Assembly (NCBI RefSeq): GCF_000691525.1
Contig: NZ_JMDW01000027.1
Location: 1-44,596 of the forward strand
Direction: 5' to 3'
Origin: Mycolicibacterium neoaurum ATCC 25795
Lineage (GTDB): Bacteria; Actinomycetota; Actinomycetes; Mycobacteriales; Mycobacteriaceae
Length of the DNA stretch: 44,596 nucleotides
Under the pieces are notes generated by a model that was given only the letters and a program-made list of their open reading frames with translations, did no database searches and was not told where the DNA came from. Below are positions 1-7,981 of this stretch, in pieces; position 1 is the stretch's first letter, and each line of letters opens with the position of its first letter. Both the position numbers and the translations under genes were made by a program.

Positions 1-677
1 GCCGCACACAGCTCTTCCCCAGTCCCTATGTCCAGATCGAGGGTGACCTCGAACCGGCCCTCGCCGTTCTGCACCACGGTCATCTCATTCAACGTGGTGT
101 CCTCGGCGACCGGCACCACACGCTGCTCGACCGGTAGCGCCGCGGTCCGGTCGAGGGCGATCGCGCGGGCCTTCGCCGCCACCTCAGCCGGGGTGGTCTG
201 CACCATCAGTTTGGTCACCACCGCCGCCCGATCGTCAACGGACAACGCCACCCGCGATTCGATATGCGTGACTCCTTTGCCGACGGCGTCGGCGAACTCG
301 ATACCGATCCCACCCAACCGCTGCGCGGTCGTCAGCGCCGGCAGCACAGGTGCCATCCGGCCCACCCGCACCGCCCGCGCCGCCGCACCCGGGGCCATCC
401 CCACCAGGCGCAGCAGATCGGTGCCCGTGCGTAGATGCCGCCGCCCCGGCACACCCACCCGCTCAGCGGCGGCCACCGCCGAGGCGATCAAGACATCCAA
501 CAGATTCCGCGCCGCCACCGCCGCGGCCAGTACCGCCAGCAAGACCTCGTCATCGACCACCGGGCGCGGACAATCCACCAACCGCCCCAGACTCGGCCCG
601 ACATCATCCTCCGGCGACACCGGAACAAGCTCGTCGATCAAAGCGTCAGCAAACGCGTCGAGATAGGTGGCGTCCAT
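1..677 (-). CDS. DUF222 / 13E12-repeat family protein (3' end outside window)
   Basis: Reading the minus strand gives an uninterrupted frame from ATG at 677 running off the window edge, about 225 residues. It has the alanine-rich helical DUF222 pattern, including RTGTDLLRLVG, a MAPGAAARAVRVGRM stretch and GIEFADAVGKG. In complete relatives this domain precedes a C-terminal HNH nuclease domain, which is not in view here. ATG 677 is the first start after an in-frame TGA, apart from a CTG. The gene diverges from ligC, and a perfect LexA box lies 162 bp upstream. Some 13E12-type genes of M. tuberculosis are known LexA targets, so DNA-damage induction is inferred. Biochemical role is unknown; an HNH endonuclease or mobile-element function is the usual guess. 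Confidence 0.88.
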   Translation of the reverse strand, partial: MDATYLDAFADALIDELVPVSPEDDVGPSLGRLVDCPRPVVDDEVLLAVLAAAVAARNLLDVLIASAVAAAERVGVPGRRHLRTGTDLLRLVGMAPGAAARAVRVGRMAPVLPALTTAQRLGGIGIEFADAVGKGVTHIESRVALSVDDRAAVVTKLMVQTTPAEVAAKARAIALDRTAALPVEQRVVPVAEDTTLNEMTVVQNGEGRFEVTLDLDIGTGEELCA

Positions 678-838
678 GCCGATACCCAGGCTTCCACGAA
701 GATTCTGATGGGGCAGGCAAGTTCATCTAAGGCTTTGACTATTGGCTCAGACCGGCCCATTGCAGGACCGTCGAACCCCTCGGCGACAACAGTCGCGGTG
801 CAGGCCCCCAACTCAAACGGACCCTGGATACTTTGCAT

Positions 839-854
839 TCGAACTTGTGTTCGA
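839..854. promoter_or_regulatory. LexA (SOS) box between DUF222 gene and ligC
   Basis: TCGAACTTGTGTTCGA matches the mycobacterial SOS box TCGAAC-N4-GTTCGA with perfect arms. It lies in the divergent intergenic region, 162 bp from the DUF222 start and 61 bp before the ligC start, so it could repress either gene. Confidence 0.85.
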
Positions 855-901
855 TACTACGCCGAATGCGGCTGCCGCGCAACTGCTATCCGCACAGGCG
901 C

Positions 902-907
902 TATCGT
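902..907 (+). promoter_or_regulatory. -10 hexamer TATCGT for ligC
   Basis: TANNNT-type -10 element 8 nt before ATG 916, predicting an mRNA with at most a couple of untranslated bases. Confidence 0.45.
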
Positions 908-915
908 CGACAACG

Positions 916-1980
916 ATGAGACTTCCCGTCATGCCACCCGTCTCGCCGATGCTGGCCAAACCCGTCCGCGAGATACCGCACGGTGCATCGTATGAACCGA
1001 AATGGGACGGCTTCCGGTCCATCCTGTTCCGTGACGGCGATGAGGTGGAGCTGGGCAGCCGCAACGAACGGCCACTCACACGCTACTTTCCCGAACTCGT
1101 CGCCGCGGCCCGCGCAGAGTTGCCGCCACGGTGCGTTCTCGACGGCGAGATCGTCATCGCCGGCGACGACGGGCTCGATTTCGAAGCACTGCAGTTGCGG
1201 CTGCATCCCGCGGCGTCGCGAGTGATCAAGCTGGCGACCGAGACCCCGGCCGCGTTCATCGCCTTCGACATGCTCGCACTCGGTGACGACGACCTGACCG
1301 GGCAGCCCTTCAGCGGGCGACGATCGGCATTGACCGCGGCGTTGACCGGCTGCGGACCCACCTTCCACCTCACCCCGGCGACCACCGACGAAGACACCGC
1401 GGCCCGCTGGTTCACCGACTTCGAGGGCGCCGGTCTGGACGGGTTGATCGCAAAACCACTCGACGGCATCTACCAACCGGACAAGCGAGTCATGTTCAAG
1501 GTCAAGCACGCTCGCACGGCGGACTGCGTGGTGGCCGGATACCGACTGCACAAATCCGACGACAACGCCATCGGCTCACTGATGCTCGGGCTCTACGACG
1601 CTGGTGGCTCGCTGGCATCCGTCGGTGTGATCGGGGCGTTCACGATGGCGCGCCGCCGTGAGTTGTTCGACGAACTGCAGCCACTGGTCACCACATTCGA
1701 CGAACACCCATGGAACTGGGCGGCACATATCCCGGTCGAGCCGACCGTTCGCCGTACGGCGAACTCGCGCTGGAACCCGGACAAGAGCTTGTCATTCACC
1801 CCGTTGCGACCCGAGCGGGTGGTCGAGGCCAAATACGACCATATGGAGGGAAGACGATTTCGGCACACCGCCCAATTCGGCCGCTGGCGGCCGGACCGGG
1901 ATCCGCGGTCGTGCACGTTCCAGCAACTCGAGGCTCCAACAAGCTTCCGCCTCGCGGACATCGTGCCAGGATTGGGTTGA
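916..1980 (+). CDS. ligC: ATP-dependent DNA ligase LigC
   Basis: 354-residue ATP-dependent DNA ligase, close to the ~358 residues of M. tuberculosis LigC. The nucleotidyltransferase motif KWDG is at residues 29-32, with Lys29 the expected AMP acceptor. Further ligase motifs are ELGSRN, a DGEIVI motif, FIAFDML and GLIAKPL, followed by a C-terminal OB-fold part. Such ligases seal nicks and act in backup repair; LigC is not the main NHEJ ligase. I chose ATG 916 rather than an upstream start at 742 because the motif spacing fits the family and a -10 element sits just before it. It stops 2 nt before the next gene, so the two are probably cotranscribed. A LexA box lies upstream. Confidence 0.92.
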   Translation: MRLPVMPPVSPMLAKPVREIPHGASYEPKWDGFRSILFRDGDEVELGSRNERPLTRYFPELVAAARAELPPRCVLDGEIVIAGDDGLDFEALQLRLHPAASRVIKLATETPAAFIAFDMLALGDDDLTGQPFSGRRSALTAALTGCGPTFHLTPATTDEDTAARWFTDFEGAGLDGLIAKPLDGIYQPDKRVMFKVKHARTADCVVAGYRLHKSDDNAIGSLMLGLYDAGGSLASVGVIGAFTMARRRELFDELQPLVTTFDEHPWNWAAHIPVEPTVRRTANSRWNPDKSLSFTPLRPERVVEAKYDHMEGRRFRHTAQFGRWRPDRDPRSCTFQQLEAPTSFRLADIVPGLG

Positions 1981-1982
1981 CA

Positions 1983-2693
1983 ATGCGCAAAATCACCTGG
2001 GCCATAGCGGTTTTGGTGACGACATTGACGGTGTCACTCGGCACGTACACTTTGATGAACGCCAGGACATTCCAACTCGCGGGACATCTTGTCAGCAGGG
2101 TCGACACCGATGCCAGAGTGATCGCGTTGACCTTCGATGATGGCCCCACCGATCACACACCCGAGGTGCTGGAGCTACTTTCGTCCAGGAATGTGCCGGC
2201 GACGTTCTACCTGAACGGGGCGGAGTCGCATCGTCATCGCGAACATGTCACGGCGATAGCGAATGCCGGGCACGAGATCGGTAACCACTCCTATTCACAT
2301 CGCCGGATGGTGTTGTTATCCGAGAAGACGGTGTCCGACGAGATCGAACGTACCGACGAGGCGATCCTGCAGGCCGGGTACGACGGTCCGTTGACCTTTC
2401 GGCCACCATACGGAAAGAAGCTCTGGACGCTGCCCCGTTATCTGGCCGAACGCGACCGGGTCACGGTGATGTGGGACGTGGCGCCCGACTCGGCGGGCAA
2501 CCCGGACAGGGATGCCATCGTCGAGCAGACGGTGCGATCGGTGCGGCCGGGATCCATCGTCCTGCTGCACGTCTTGGTCGACAGCCGATCCGAGTCCAGG
2601 GCCGCGTTACCGCTGATCATCGATCGGCTGATCGATTCCGGCTACCGGTTTGTGACGGTGTCTCGGCTTCTGGCCATGGGCGGCGGCAGATAG
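1983..2693 (+). CDS. Polysaccharide deacetylase (NodB homology domain), membrane-anchored or secreted
   Basis: 236 residues. An N-terminal hydrophobic segment (about 5-25) suggests a signal anchor. The carbohydrate esterase family 4 motifs are present: TFDDGP at 50-55 (catalytic base and metal Asp), HSYSH at 102-106 (two metal His), RPPYG at 140-144, and LLH near 194-196 (catalytic His). Family members remove N-acetyl groups from peptidoglycan or other N-acetylated polymers outside the cytoplasm; the substrate here cannot be read from sequence. ATG 1983 begins 2 nt after the ligC stop, implying translational coupling to a DNA-repair gene, an odd pairing. There is no obvious independent promoter. 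Confidence 0.9.
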   Translation: MRKITWAIAVLVTTLTVSLGTYTLMNARTFQLAGHLVSRVDTDARVIALTFDDGPTDHTPEVLELLSSRNVPATFYLNGAESHRHREHVTAIANAGHEIGNHSYSHRRMVLLSEKTVSDEIERTDEAILQAGYDGPLTFRPPYGKKLWTLPRYLAERDRVTVMWDVAPDSAGNPDRDAIVEQTVRSVRPGSIVLLHVLVDSRSESRAALPLIIDRLIDSGYRFVTVSRLLAMGGGR

Positions 2694-2697
2694 CGCA

Positions 2698-2728
2698 TTG
2701 ACCTCAACCATAGTTCAGGTTGCAGGCT
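2698..2728 (+). promoter_or_regulatory. MerR/SoxR-type promoter-operator
   Basis: TTGACC (-35, 2698-2703) and CAGGCT (-10, 2723-2728) are 19 bp apart. An inverted repeat ACCTCAAC-CATA-GTTCAGGT (2701-2720, 7 of 8 pairs) fills the spacer. An overlong 19-bp spacer holding a dyad is the hallmark of MerR-family activated promoters, and the half-site resembles that of SoxR-like regulators. Confidence 0.65.
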
Positions 2729-2766
2729 GGTGCCATCGTCACGACGAATCACCAGGAGGATCCATC

Positions 2767-3408
2767 ATGCGCCAGATCCGCAGCGACCTCTGGGAAACCA
2801 GGGTCGACAACCCTTTTCCCGGACTAACCACCCACGCCTATCTGTGGACCGGAGCGACGACCGGAAATGTGCTTTTCTACAGCACCGCGACCGACGCCGA
2901 CTTCGACGAGATGGCCGCGCTCGGCGGCGTTGCCCACCAATACCTGTCCCACCGAGACGAGGCCGGCCCACAGCTGGCCCTGATCAAGTCACGCTTCGGC
3001 GCCGTCCTGCACGCCCCGGCCGTCGAACAGACCGATATCGGCGCGCACACCACCATCGACATCGCACTAGCCGATCGCCATGTCGATGACAACGGGATCG
3101 AGGTGATCCCGACTCCCGGCCACACCCCCGGCAGCATCTGCTATCTGGTGCCAGGGGCCAACGGCCAGAGCTATCTGTTCACGGGCGACACCATCTTCCT
3201 CGGCGCGGATGGTGCCTGGGCGGCCGGATACTTTCCCGGTTTCAGCGACGCGAAGGCCCTACAGAACAGCCTGCGACTGCTCGCCCACGAGCAGCCCGAT
3301 CTGGTGATCTCGAGTGCGTTTGCGGCCGACTCGGCCGTGCAGGTGCCGGGCCGGCGTTGGGCGGCATGTGTGGAACAGGCGTGGACAGGCGTTACATTGC
3401 TGGCGTGA
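2767..3408 (+). CDS. Metallo-beta-lactamase-fold hydrolase (variant active site)
   Basis: 213 residues with an MBL/glyoxalase-II-like fold. The usual first metal motif HxHxDH is replaced by SHRDE at residues 61-65 (His62, Asp64). The later ligands look intact: PTPGHTPGS with His119, and FTGDT with Asp141. This variant recurs in uncharacterised actinobacterial proteins, so the substrate is unknown, and it may bind one metal or use a modified site. The start ATG 2767 has an AGGAGG ribosome site (2754-2759) 7 nt upstream. A MerR-type promoter precedes it, suggesting induction by a chemical or redox signal. The stop codon overlaps the GTG start of gluQRS. Confidence 0.85.
   Translation: MRQIRSDLWETRVDNPFPGLTTHAYLWTGATTGNVLFYSTATDADFDEMAALGGVAHQYLSHRDEAGPQLALIKSRFGAVLHAPAVEQTDIGAHTTIDIALADRHVDDNGIEVIPTPGHTPGSICYLVPGANGQSYLFTGDTIFLGADGAWAAGYFPGFSDAKALQNSLRLLAHEQPDLVISSAFAADSAVQVPGRRWAACVEQAWTGVTLLA
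3393..3398 (+). promoter_or_regulatory. -10 hexamer TACATT, leaderless gluQRS promoter
   Basis: TANNNT hexamer ending 6 nt before GTG 3405, inside the end of the upstream gene; transcription would start at the start codon. Confidence 0.55.
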
Positions 3409-4271
3409 CACGCCCACCCGGCGCGGGCCGGTTCGCGCCGAGCCCGTCGGCTGACCTGCACATCGGCAACCTGCGGACTGCGGTGCTGGCGTGGCTGTTC
3501 GCCCGCAGCACCGAGCGTAGGTTCCTGATCAGGGTCGAAGATCTCGATGATCGGACGTTCGCCGAGGTGGCCACCCGCCAGCTTGCCGACTTGGCGGCCA
3601 TCGGCATCACCGCTGATGAACCGGTCGAGTTCCAGACCGCGCACGCCGACCGCTACGACGCCGTGATCGATGATCTGCGCCACCGCGGGTTGGTCTACGA
3701 ATGCTATTGCAGCAGAAAAGATATTCTCGCTGCGCCACGCGCCCCGCACGCACCGGAGGGTGCCTACCCCGGAACTTGTCGCGATCGCCTGGGCCCGCCA
3801 GATCACGATCGCCCGCCCGCGCTGCGCCTACGCAGCGACAACGCCCCGTTCACCGTCACCGACCTGTTGCACGGCGAGTTCACCGGAGTGGTGGATGATT
3901 TCGTCTTACGTCGCGGGGACGGCGTGACCGCCTACAACCTCGCGGTCGTCGTGGACGATGCCGCCGGCGGCATCGATCAGGTGGTTCGTGGGGACGATTT
4001 GCTGTCCTCGTCACCTCGGCAGGCGTATCTGGCGGACCTGCTCGGCTACCCACCGCTGAGCTACGCCCATGTTCCGCTGGTGCTCAACACCGGGGGCAAA
4101 CGGCTCGCCAAACGGGACGGTGCAGTGACCCTCGCCGAGATAGGCGTCGAGCATGCACTGGCCCTCATAGCCGATTCGCTGGGGTACCGCGGCCGCACTC
4201 TCCCCGAAATGCTCGCCGAGTTCGATCCCGCGGGGTTACCCCGCTCACCGTGGGTATACCGCCCGATGTGA
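3405..4271 (+). CDS. gluQ: Glutamyl-Q tRNA(Asp) synthetase
   Basis: 288-residue truncated glutamyl-tRNA synthetase paralogue lacking the anticodon-binding domain, the expected size for GluQRS. The protein begins with GRFAPSPSADLHIGN, the class-I HIGH-like motif. The zinc ligands form the C-x-C...Y-x3-C pattern (CYCSRKD ... YPGTC), and the KMSKS-like loop is KRLAKRDG. GluQRS activates glutamate and attaches it to the cyclopentenediol of queuosine-34 in tRNA-Asp, so it needs Q-modified tRNA. The tgt gene needed to make that tRNA lies 6 kb away in this window. GTG 3405 overlaps the previous stop (GTGA) and also has its own leaderless-type promoter. Confidence 0.93.
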   Translation: MTRPPGAGRFAPSPSADLHIGNLRTAVLAWLFARSTERRFLIRVEDLDDRTFAEVATRQLADLAAIGITADEPVEFQTAHADRYDAVIDDLRHRGLVYECYCSRKDILAAPRAPHAPEGAYPGTCRDRLGPPDHDRPPALRLRSDNAPFTVTDLLHGEFTGVVDDFVLRRGDGVTAYNLAVVVDDAAGGIDQVVRGDDLLSSSPRQAYLADLLGYPPLSYAHVPLVLNTGGKRLAKRDGAVTLAEIGVEHALALIADSLGYRGRTLPEMLAEFDPAGLPRSPWVYRPM

Positions 4272-4303
4272 GCGAAACCCTGTACCCGACGGGAGAGCGT
4301 TGC

Positions 4304-4309
4304 TACCGT
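4304..4309 (+). promoter_or_regulatory. -10 hexamer TACCGT, leaderless ABC-transporter promoter
   Basis: TACCGT ends 6 nt before GTG 4316, which supports that GTG as both transcription and translation start. Confidence 0.55.
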
Positions 4310-4315
4310 CCGGCC

Positions 4316-5815
4316 GTGTTCGGAAACCTCCGGCGGGTCCTGCTCGCCCTCCTTCTCGGCGCACTCGTCATCGCCGGTATCGTCGGCTGCGGCTCCTCCG
4401 GTGACGCAGGCGAGAACCCCATCCAGGCGGCCGGGGTGCTGCGTGTCGGCACCGAGGGGGTGTACTCACCGTTCAGTTACCACGACCCCAAGACCGGTGA
4501 GCTCGTCGGCTACGACGTCGACGTCGCCAAGGCCGTCGGCGAAAAACTGGGTGTGAAGGTCGAATTCGTCGAGACGCCGTGGGACTCGATCTTCGCCGCG
4601 CTGGAAGCCAACCGCTTCGACATCGTCGCCAACCAGGTCACCATCAACCCCGAACGGCAGGCCAAATACGACCTGTCCCAACCCTATACCGTCGGCGAAG
4701 GCGTCATCGTCACCAGGGCGGACGACAATTCGATCACAACCCTTGACGACATCCGGGGTAAGACAGCGGCCGAGAATGCGACCAGCAACTGGTCGCAGAT
4801 CGCGCGTGACGCCGGCGCCAATGTCGAGGCGGTCGAAGGCTTCACCCAGGCCATCACCCTGCTCAACCAGGGGCGCGTCGATGTCGTCGTCAACGACAGC
4901 ATCGCCGTCTACGCCTACCTGGCCGAGACCGGCGACAAGAGCGTCAAGATCGCCGGCACCGTCGGCGAGAAGAGCGAGCAGGGCTTCGCAGCCCGCAAGA
5001 ACAGCGGCCTGCTACCCGAACTCAACGGCGCACTCGACGAGCTCCGAGCCGACGGCACGCTCACCGAAATCTCCCAGAAGTACCTGAAGGCCGACGCAAC
5101 CGGCAGTGCACAGGAAGCGCCCCAGTCCACCGATCAACCTGCGCCCCAGGCGCGTTCGGCATGGGATTTGATCCTCGACAACTTGTGGCCGCTGGCCAAG
5201 GCCGCGCTGACCATGACGATCCCGCTGACCATCATCAGCTTCGCGATCGGCCTGGTGATCGCGCTGGGTGTGGCGCTGGCGCGATTGTCGTCGAATGTGG
5301 TGTTGAGCAACATCGCCCGTTTCTACATCTCGATCATCCGCGGCACCCCGCTGCTGGTGCAGCTGTTCATAGTTTTCTACGCGCTGCCCGAATTCGGGGT
5401 GAAGATCGACCCGTTTCCTGCGGCGGTGATCGCCTTCAGCCTCAATGTCGGCGGCTATGCGGCCGAGATCATCCGCTCGGCGATCTTGAGCGTGCCGAAG
5501 GGACAGTGGGAGGCGGCCGAAACCATCGGCTACAACTACACGGGTGCGCTGCGGCGGATCATCCTGCCCCAGGCCGCCCGCGTTGCGGTGCCGCCGCTGT
5601 CGAACACCTTGATATCGCTGGTGAAGGACACCTCGCTGGCCTCGACGATCCTCGTGACAGAACTGTTGCGGCAGGCCCAGATCGTAGCGGCCCCGACGTT
5701 CGAGTTCTTCGCGCTGTACGGCACCGCGGCCATCTACTACTGGGTGATCTGCCTGGTGTTGTCCTTCGGCCAGGCCCGGCTGGAACACCGATTGGAAAGG
5801 CATGTGGCGCGATGA
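4316..5815 (+). CDS. Amino-acid ABC transporter: fused substrate-binding protein and permease
   Basis: 499-residue fusion. Residues 1-25 form a lipoprotein signal ending in GIVGC (Cys25). A family-3 polar-amino-acid binding domain spans roughly 38-265, with LRVGTEGVYSPFSY, VGYDVDVAKAVG and FDIVANQVTI. After a Pro/Gln-rich linker comes a His/Glu/Gln-type permease (about 280-495) with the EAA loop beginning near residue 399. Because the binding domain precedes the first membrane helix, it would sit outside the membrane, tethered to the channel. Glutamine or another polar amino acid is the likely substrate. GTG 4316 gives a good signal peptide and fits the -10 hexamer at 4304. The stop overlaps the ATPase start (ATGA). 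Confidence 0.9.
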   Translation: MFGNLRRVLLALLLGALVIAGIVGCGSSGDAGENPIQAAGVLRVGTEGVYSPFSYHDPKTGELVGYDVDVAKAVGEKLGVKVEFVETPWDSIFAALEANRFDIVANQVTINPERQAKYDLSQPYTVGEGVIVTRADDNSITTLDDIRGKTAAENATSNWSQIARDAGANVEAVEGFTQAITLLNQGRVDVVVNDSIAVYAYLAETGDKSVKIAGTVGEKSEQGFAARKNSGLLPELNGALDELRADGTLTEISQKYLKADATGSAQEAPQSTDQPAPQARSAWDLILDNLWPLAKAALTMTIPLTIISFAIGLVIALGVALARLSSNVVLSNIARFYISIIRGTPLLVQLFIVFYALPEFGVKIDPFPAAVIAFSLNVGGYAAEIIRSAILSVPKGQWEAAETIGYNYTGALRRIILPQAARVAVPPLSNTLISLVKDTSLASTILVTELLRQAQIVAAPTFEFFALYGTAAIYYWVICLVLSFGQARLEHRLERHVAR

Positions 5816-6567
5816 CCGAATACACAATCGAGGCGACCGGCGTCGAGAAGGCGTTCGGTCACAACCAGGTGCTGCGTGGGGTGTCCTTCAAGGTGGCCAC
5901 GGGTACCGCCACGGCGATCATCGGCCCCTCCGGTTCGGGCAAAACCACGCTGTTGCGGACACTGAATGCCCTGGACCGGGCCGACGCCGGGGTGATCCGC
6001 GTCGACGATGTCGAGATCGACTTCTCGACGCCCACACCCAAACCCGAGGTGCGGCGCTTCCAGTCGCGCAGCGGCTTCGTCTTCCAGGGCCACAATCTGT
6101 TCCCGCACAAGACGGTTCTGCAGAACGTGATCGAGGGACCGGTGATCGTGCAGAAGCGGCCGAAAGAGGAGGCTGTCGCCGAGGCCGTCGCCCTGTTGGA
6201 GCAGGTGGGTCTGGCGGCCAAGGCCGACCAGTATCCGTTCCAGCTCTCCGGTGGCCAGCAACAGCGCGTCGGGATCGCGCGGGCACTGGCGCTCAAACCG
6301 AAGGTCGTCCTGTTCGACGAACCCACCTCGGCACTTGACCCCGAGTTGGTGGGCGAGGTGCTCTCGGTGATCAAGGACCTCGCCGACCATGGCTGGACAC
6401 TGGTCATCGTCACCCACGAGATCCAGTTCGCCAAACAGGTTTCCGATCAGGTGCTGTTCACCGACCAGGGCATCATCTTGGAACAGGGCCCGCCCGCAGC
6501 GGTGATCGGCGACCCGAAGGAGGAACGCACCCGCCAGTTCCTCAACCGGATCCTGAATCCGCTGTAG
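5812..6567 (+). CDS. Amino-acid ABC transporter ATP-binding protein
   Basis: 251-residue GlnQ/HisP-type ATPase. Walker A GPSGSGKT is at 38-45, the Q-loop lies in FVFQGHNLFPH, the signature LSGGQQQ is near 145-151, Walker B VVLFDEPTSALDP is near 165, and the H-loop is in VTHEI. It powers uptake through the fused binding protein-permease encoded just upstream, whose stop codon it overlaps by 4 nt. The three transporter functions are thus packed into two genes, and the ATPase would work as a dimer with two copies of the fusion. A stem-loop follows the stop codon. Confidence 0.93.
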   Translation: MTEYTIEATGVEKAFGHNQVLRGVSFKVATGTATAIIGPSGSGKTTLLRTLNALDRADAGVIRVDDVEIDFSTPTPKPEVRRFQSRSGFVFQGHNLFPHKTVLQNVIEGPVIVQKRPKEEAVAEAVALLEQVGLAAKADQYPFQLSGGQQQRVGIARALALKPKVVLFDEPTSALDPELVGEVLSVIKDLADHGWTLVIVTHEIQFAKQVSDQVLFTDQGIILEQGPPAAVIGDPKEERTRQFLNRILNPL

Positions 6568-6576
6568 CCCACGCCG

Positions 6577-6602
6577 CCAAAGGGTTTCGTATCGCCCTTT
6601 GG
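6577..6602. terminator. Stem-loop between convergent genes
   Basis: CCAAAGGG and CCCTTTGG form a perfect 8-bp stem around a 10-nt loop, 9 bp after the ATPase stop and 31 bp before the end of the opposing CoA-transferase gene. There is no strong U-tract. Probably a bidirectional terminator. Confidence 0.6.
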
Positions 6603-6633
6603 TCAACTCACAGCCTGTTGGTCGAACAGGTAC

Positions 6634-7962
6634 TCAGACGAATCTGACGACCGGCGAGCGACCGCCCGCCGCCCGTTCGGCAGCCCGCACCAGGTCATCA
6701 CGGAAGTCGGGGTGCGCGATCGCGGCCAGCGCCTCACCACGCTCCCGCACCGTCAGGCCTTCCAACTCGGCGGTGCCGTACTCGGTGACGATGACGTCCA
6801 CGTGATGGCGGGGCGTGGTGATCACCGCACCGGCTCCGAACCACTGCACGATCCGCGACTGCAAGCGACCGTCCTTCTCGTATGTGGCGGGCAGGCAGAT
6901 CAGTGAGCGGTCCGAGAGTTCCAGCCCGGCACCGGCGACGAAGTCCTCGGCGCCGCCGATCCCGCTGAACTGGCTGCCGTTGATGGTGTCGGCGACCACC
7001 TGGCCCTGGATGTCGATGGCCAGCGCACCGTTGATGGTGACCATCCGGTTGTTCTCCGCGATCACCTCCGGCGAGTTCACGATCTCGACCGGCAGGAATG
7101 CCACATCGCGGTTGTCGTCGAGCCAGGCGTAGAGATCTGGCGACCCGAAGGCGAACGTCGTCACACTCACCCCGTCGTACTGCCCCTTGCGGGTGTTGGC
7201 GATCTTGCCGGCCCGGTGCAGTTTCATGCAGCCGTCGGTGAACATCTCGCTGTGCAGGCCGTACCCGTCGCCGTCACCCTCGGCGAGCAAGGTCGCGATC
7301 TGGTTGGGAATGCTGCCGATACCGGTCTGCAGCGTCACCCCGCTCGGCATGTAGGCGACGGCGTGTTGGGCGATCGCCCGGTCCACGTCGGTGGGTTCGG
7401 CATCGCCGCCGGGTAGGGCAAGCGGTTCAGCGTCCGAGGCGATCAGGATGTCGATCTCGTCGACGTGCAGCGCGTGCCGGATGTCCCCGAGACCGAAGGT
7501 CCGCGGGAACTTCGACGATGCCTCGACGATCAGTAACCTGGCGGGATCTGCTCCGGCGCGGCGTAATTCGTCCACGGTGCCACCGGCGTGCAATGACAGC
7601 GAGCACCAGCCCCCGGAATCCGGCGGTGCGCAGACGGTCGTCATCACGCGCGGCGACTGCCGTTGCATGAGCGGGCCGAAGCGCCGGAAGTCGGCAGGCG
7701 CGAAGTCCACAGCGGCCCCGCTGTCACGCAACGCGCGTTCCAACGGGCCGAAGAACCCGGACAGGTAGTGCACCCCGTCCCGGGAGAACAATTCGGTCAG
7801 CACCGCGAGTAGTGCACCGTAGACCCGTAGGTCGGTCCAGTCCTCGCGTTCACCCAACGCCTGCAGGAAGGTAGGCGGTTGGCCGGGCCCCAGCGGGATC
7901 CCGAGAGTGTCGGCGGACTTCAGCCGCGCGGCGGCCTGCTCGGCGGTGAGCTCTTCTGGCAT
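6634..7962 (-). CDS. Acetyl-CoA hydrolase / 4-hydroxybutyrate CoA-transferase family protein
   Basis: 442 residues of the acetyl-CoA hydrolase/CoA-transferase family, near the usual length. Family features are TGIGSIPNQI (about 213-222), LHSEMFTDG with the candidate catalytic Glu239, and the CoA-loop motif GIGGAEDF (334-341). Members transfer CoA between acetyl-CoA and short acids such as 4-hydroxybutyrate, succinate or butyrate, or hydrolyse acetyl-CoA; the exact acid cannot be decided here. It stands alone on the minus strand, separated from the next gene upstream by a large hairpin. ATG 7962 is 6 nt after the hexamer TAGCGT, so the mRNA is probably leaderless. Confidence 0.88.
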   Translation of the reverse strand: MPEELTAEQAAARLKSADTLGIPLGPGQPPTFLQALGEREDWTDLRVYGALLAVLTELFSRDGVHYLSGFFGPLERALRDSGAAVDFAPADFRRFGPLMQRQSPRVMTTVCAPPDSGGWCSLSLHAGGTVDELRRAGADPARLLIVEASSKFPRTFGLGDIRHALHVDEIDILIASDAEPLALPGGDAEPTDVDRAIAQHAVAYMPSGVTLQTGIGSIPNQIATLLAEGDGDGYGLHSEMFTDGCMKLHRAGKIANTRKGQYDGVSVTTFAFGSPDLYAWLDDNRDVAFLPVEIVNSPEVIAENNRMVTINGALAIDIQGQVVADTINGSQFSGIGGAEDFVAGAGLELSDRSLICLPATYEKDGRLQSRIVQWFGAGAVITTPRHHVDVIVTEYGTAELEGLTVRERGEALAAIAHPDFRDDLVRAAERAAGGRSPVVRFV

Positions 7963-7968
7963 TCCCCG

Positions 7969-7974
7969 ACGCTA
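7969..7974 (-). promoter_or_regulatory. -10 hexamer TAGCGT, leaderless CoA-transferase promoter
   Basis: Minus-strand TAGCGT ends 6 nt before ATG 7962; it lies just outside the hairpin at 7982-8054. Confidence 0.55.
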
Positions 7975-7981
7975 CGTTTTC

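Noticed and set aside
28..666. Long plus-strand open frame over the first DUF222 gene, and similar long antisense frames elsewhere (for example 5012-5827, 13663-14586, 37522-39384)
   Set aside because: High-G+C mirror frames of real genes; their proteins are Arg/Pro/Ser-rich with no family motifs.
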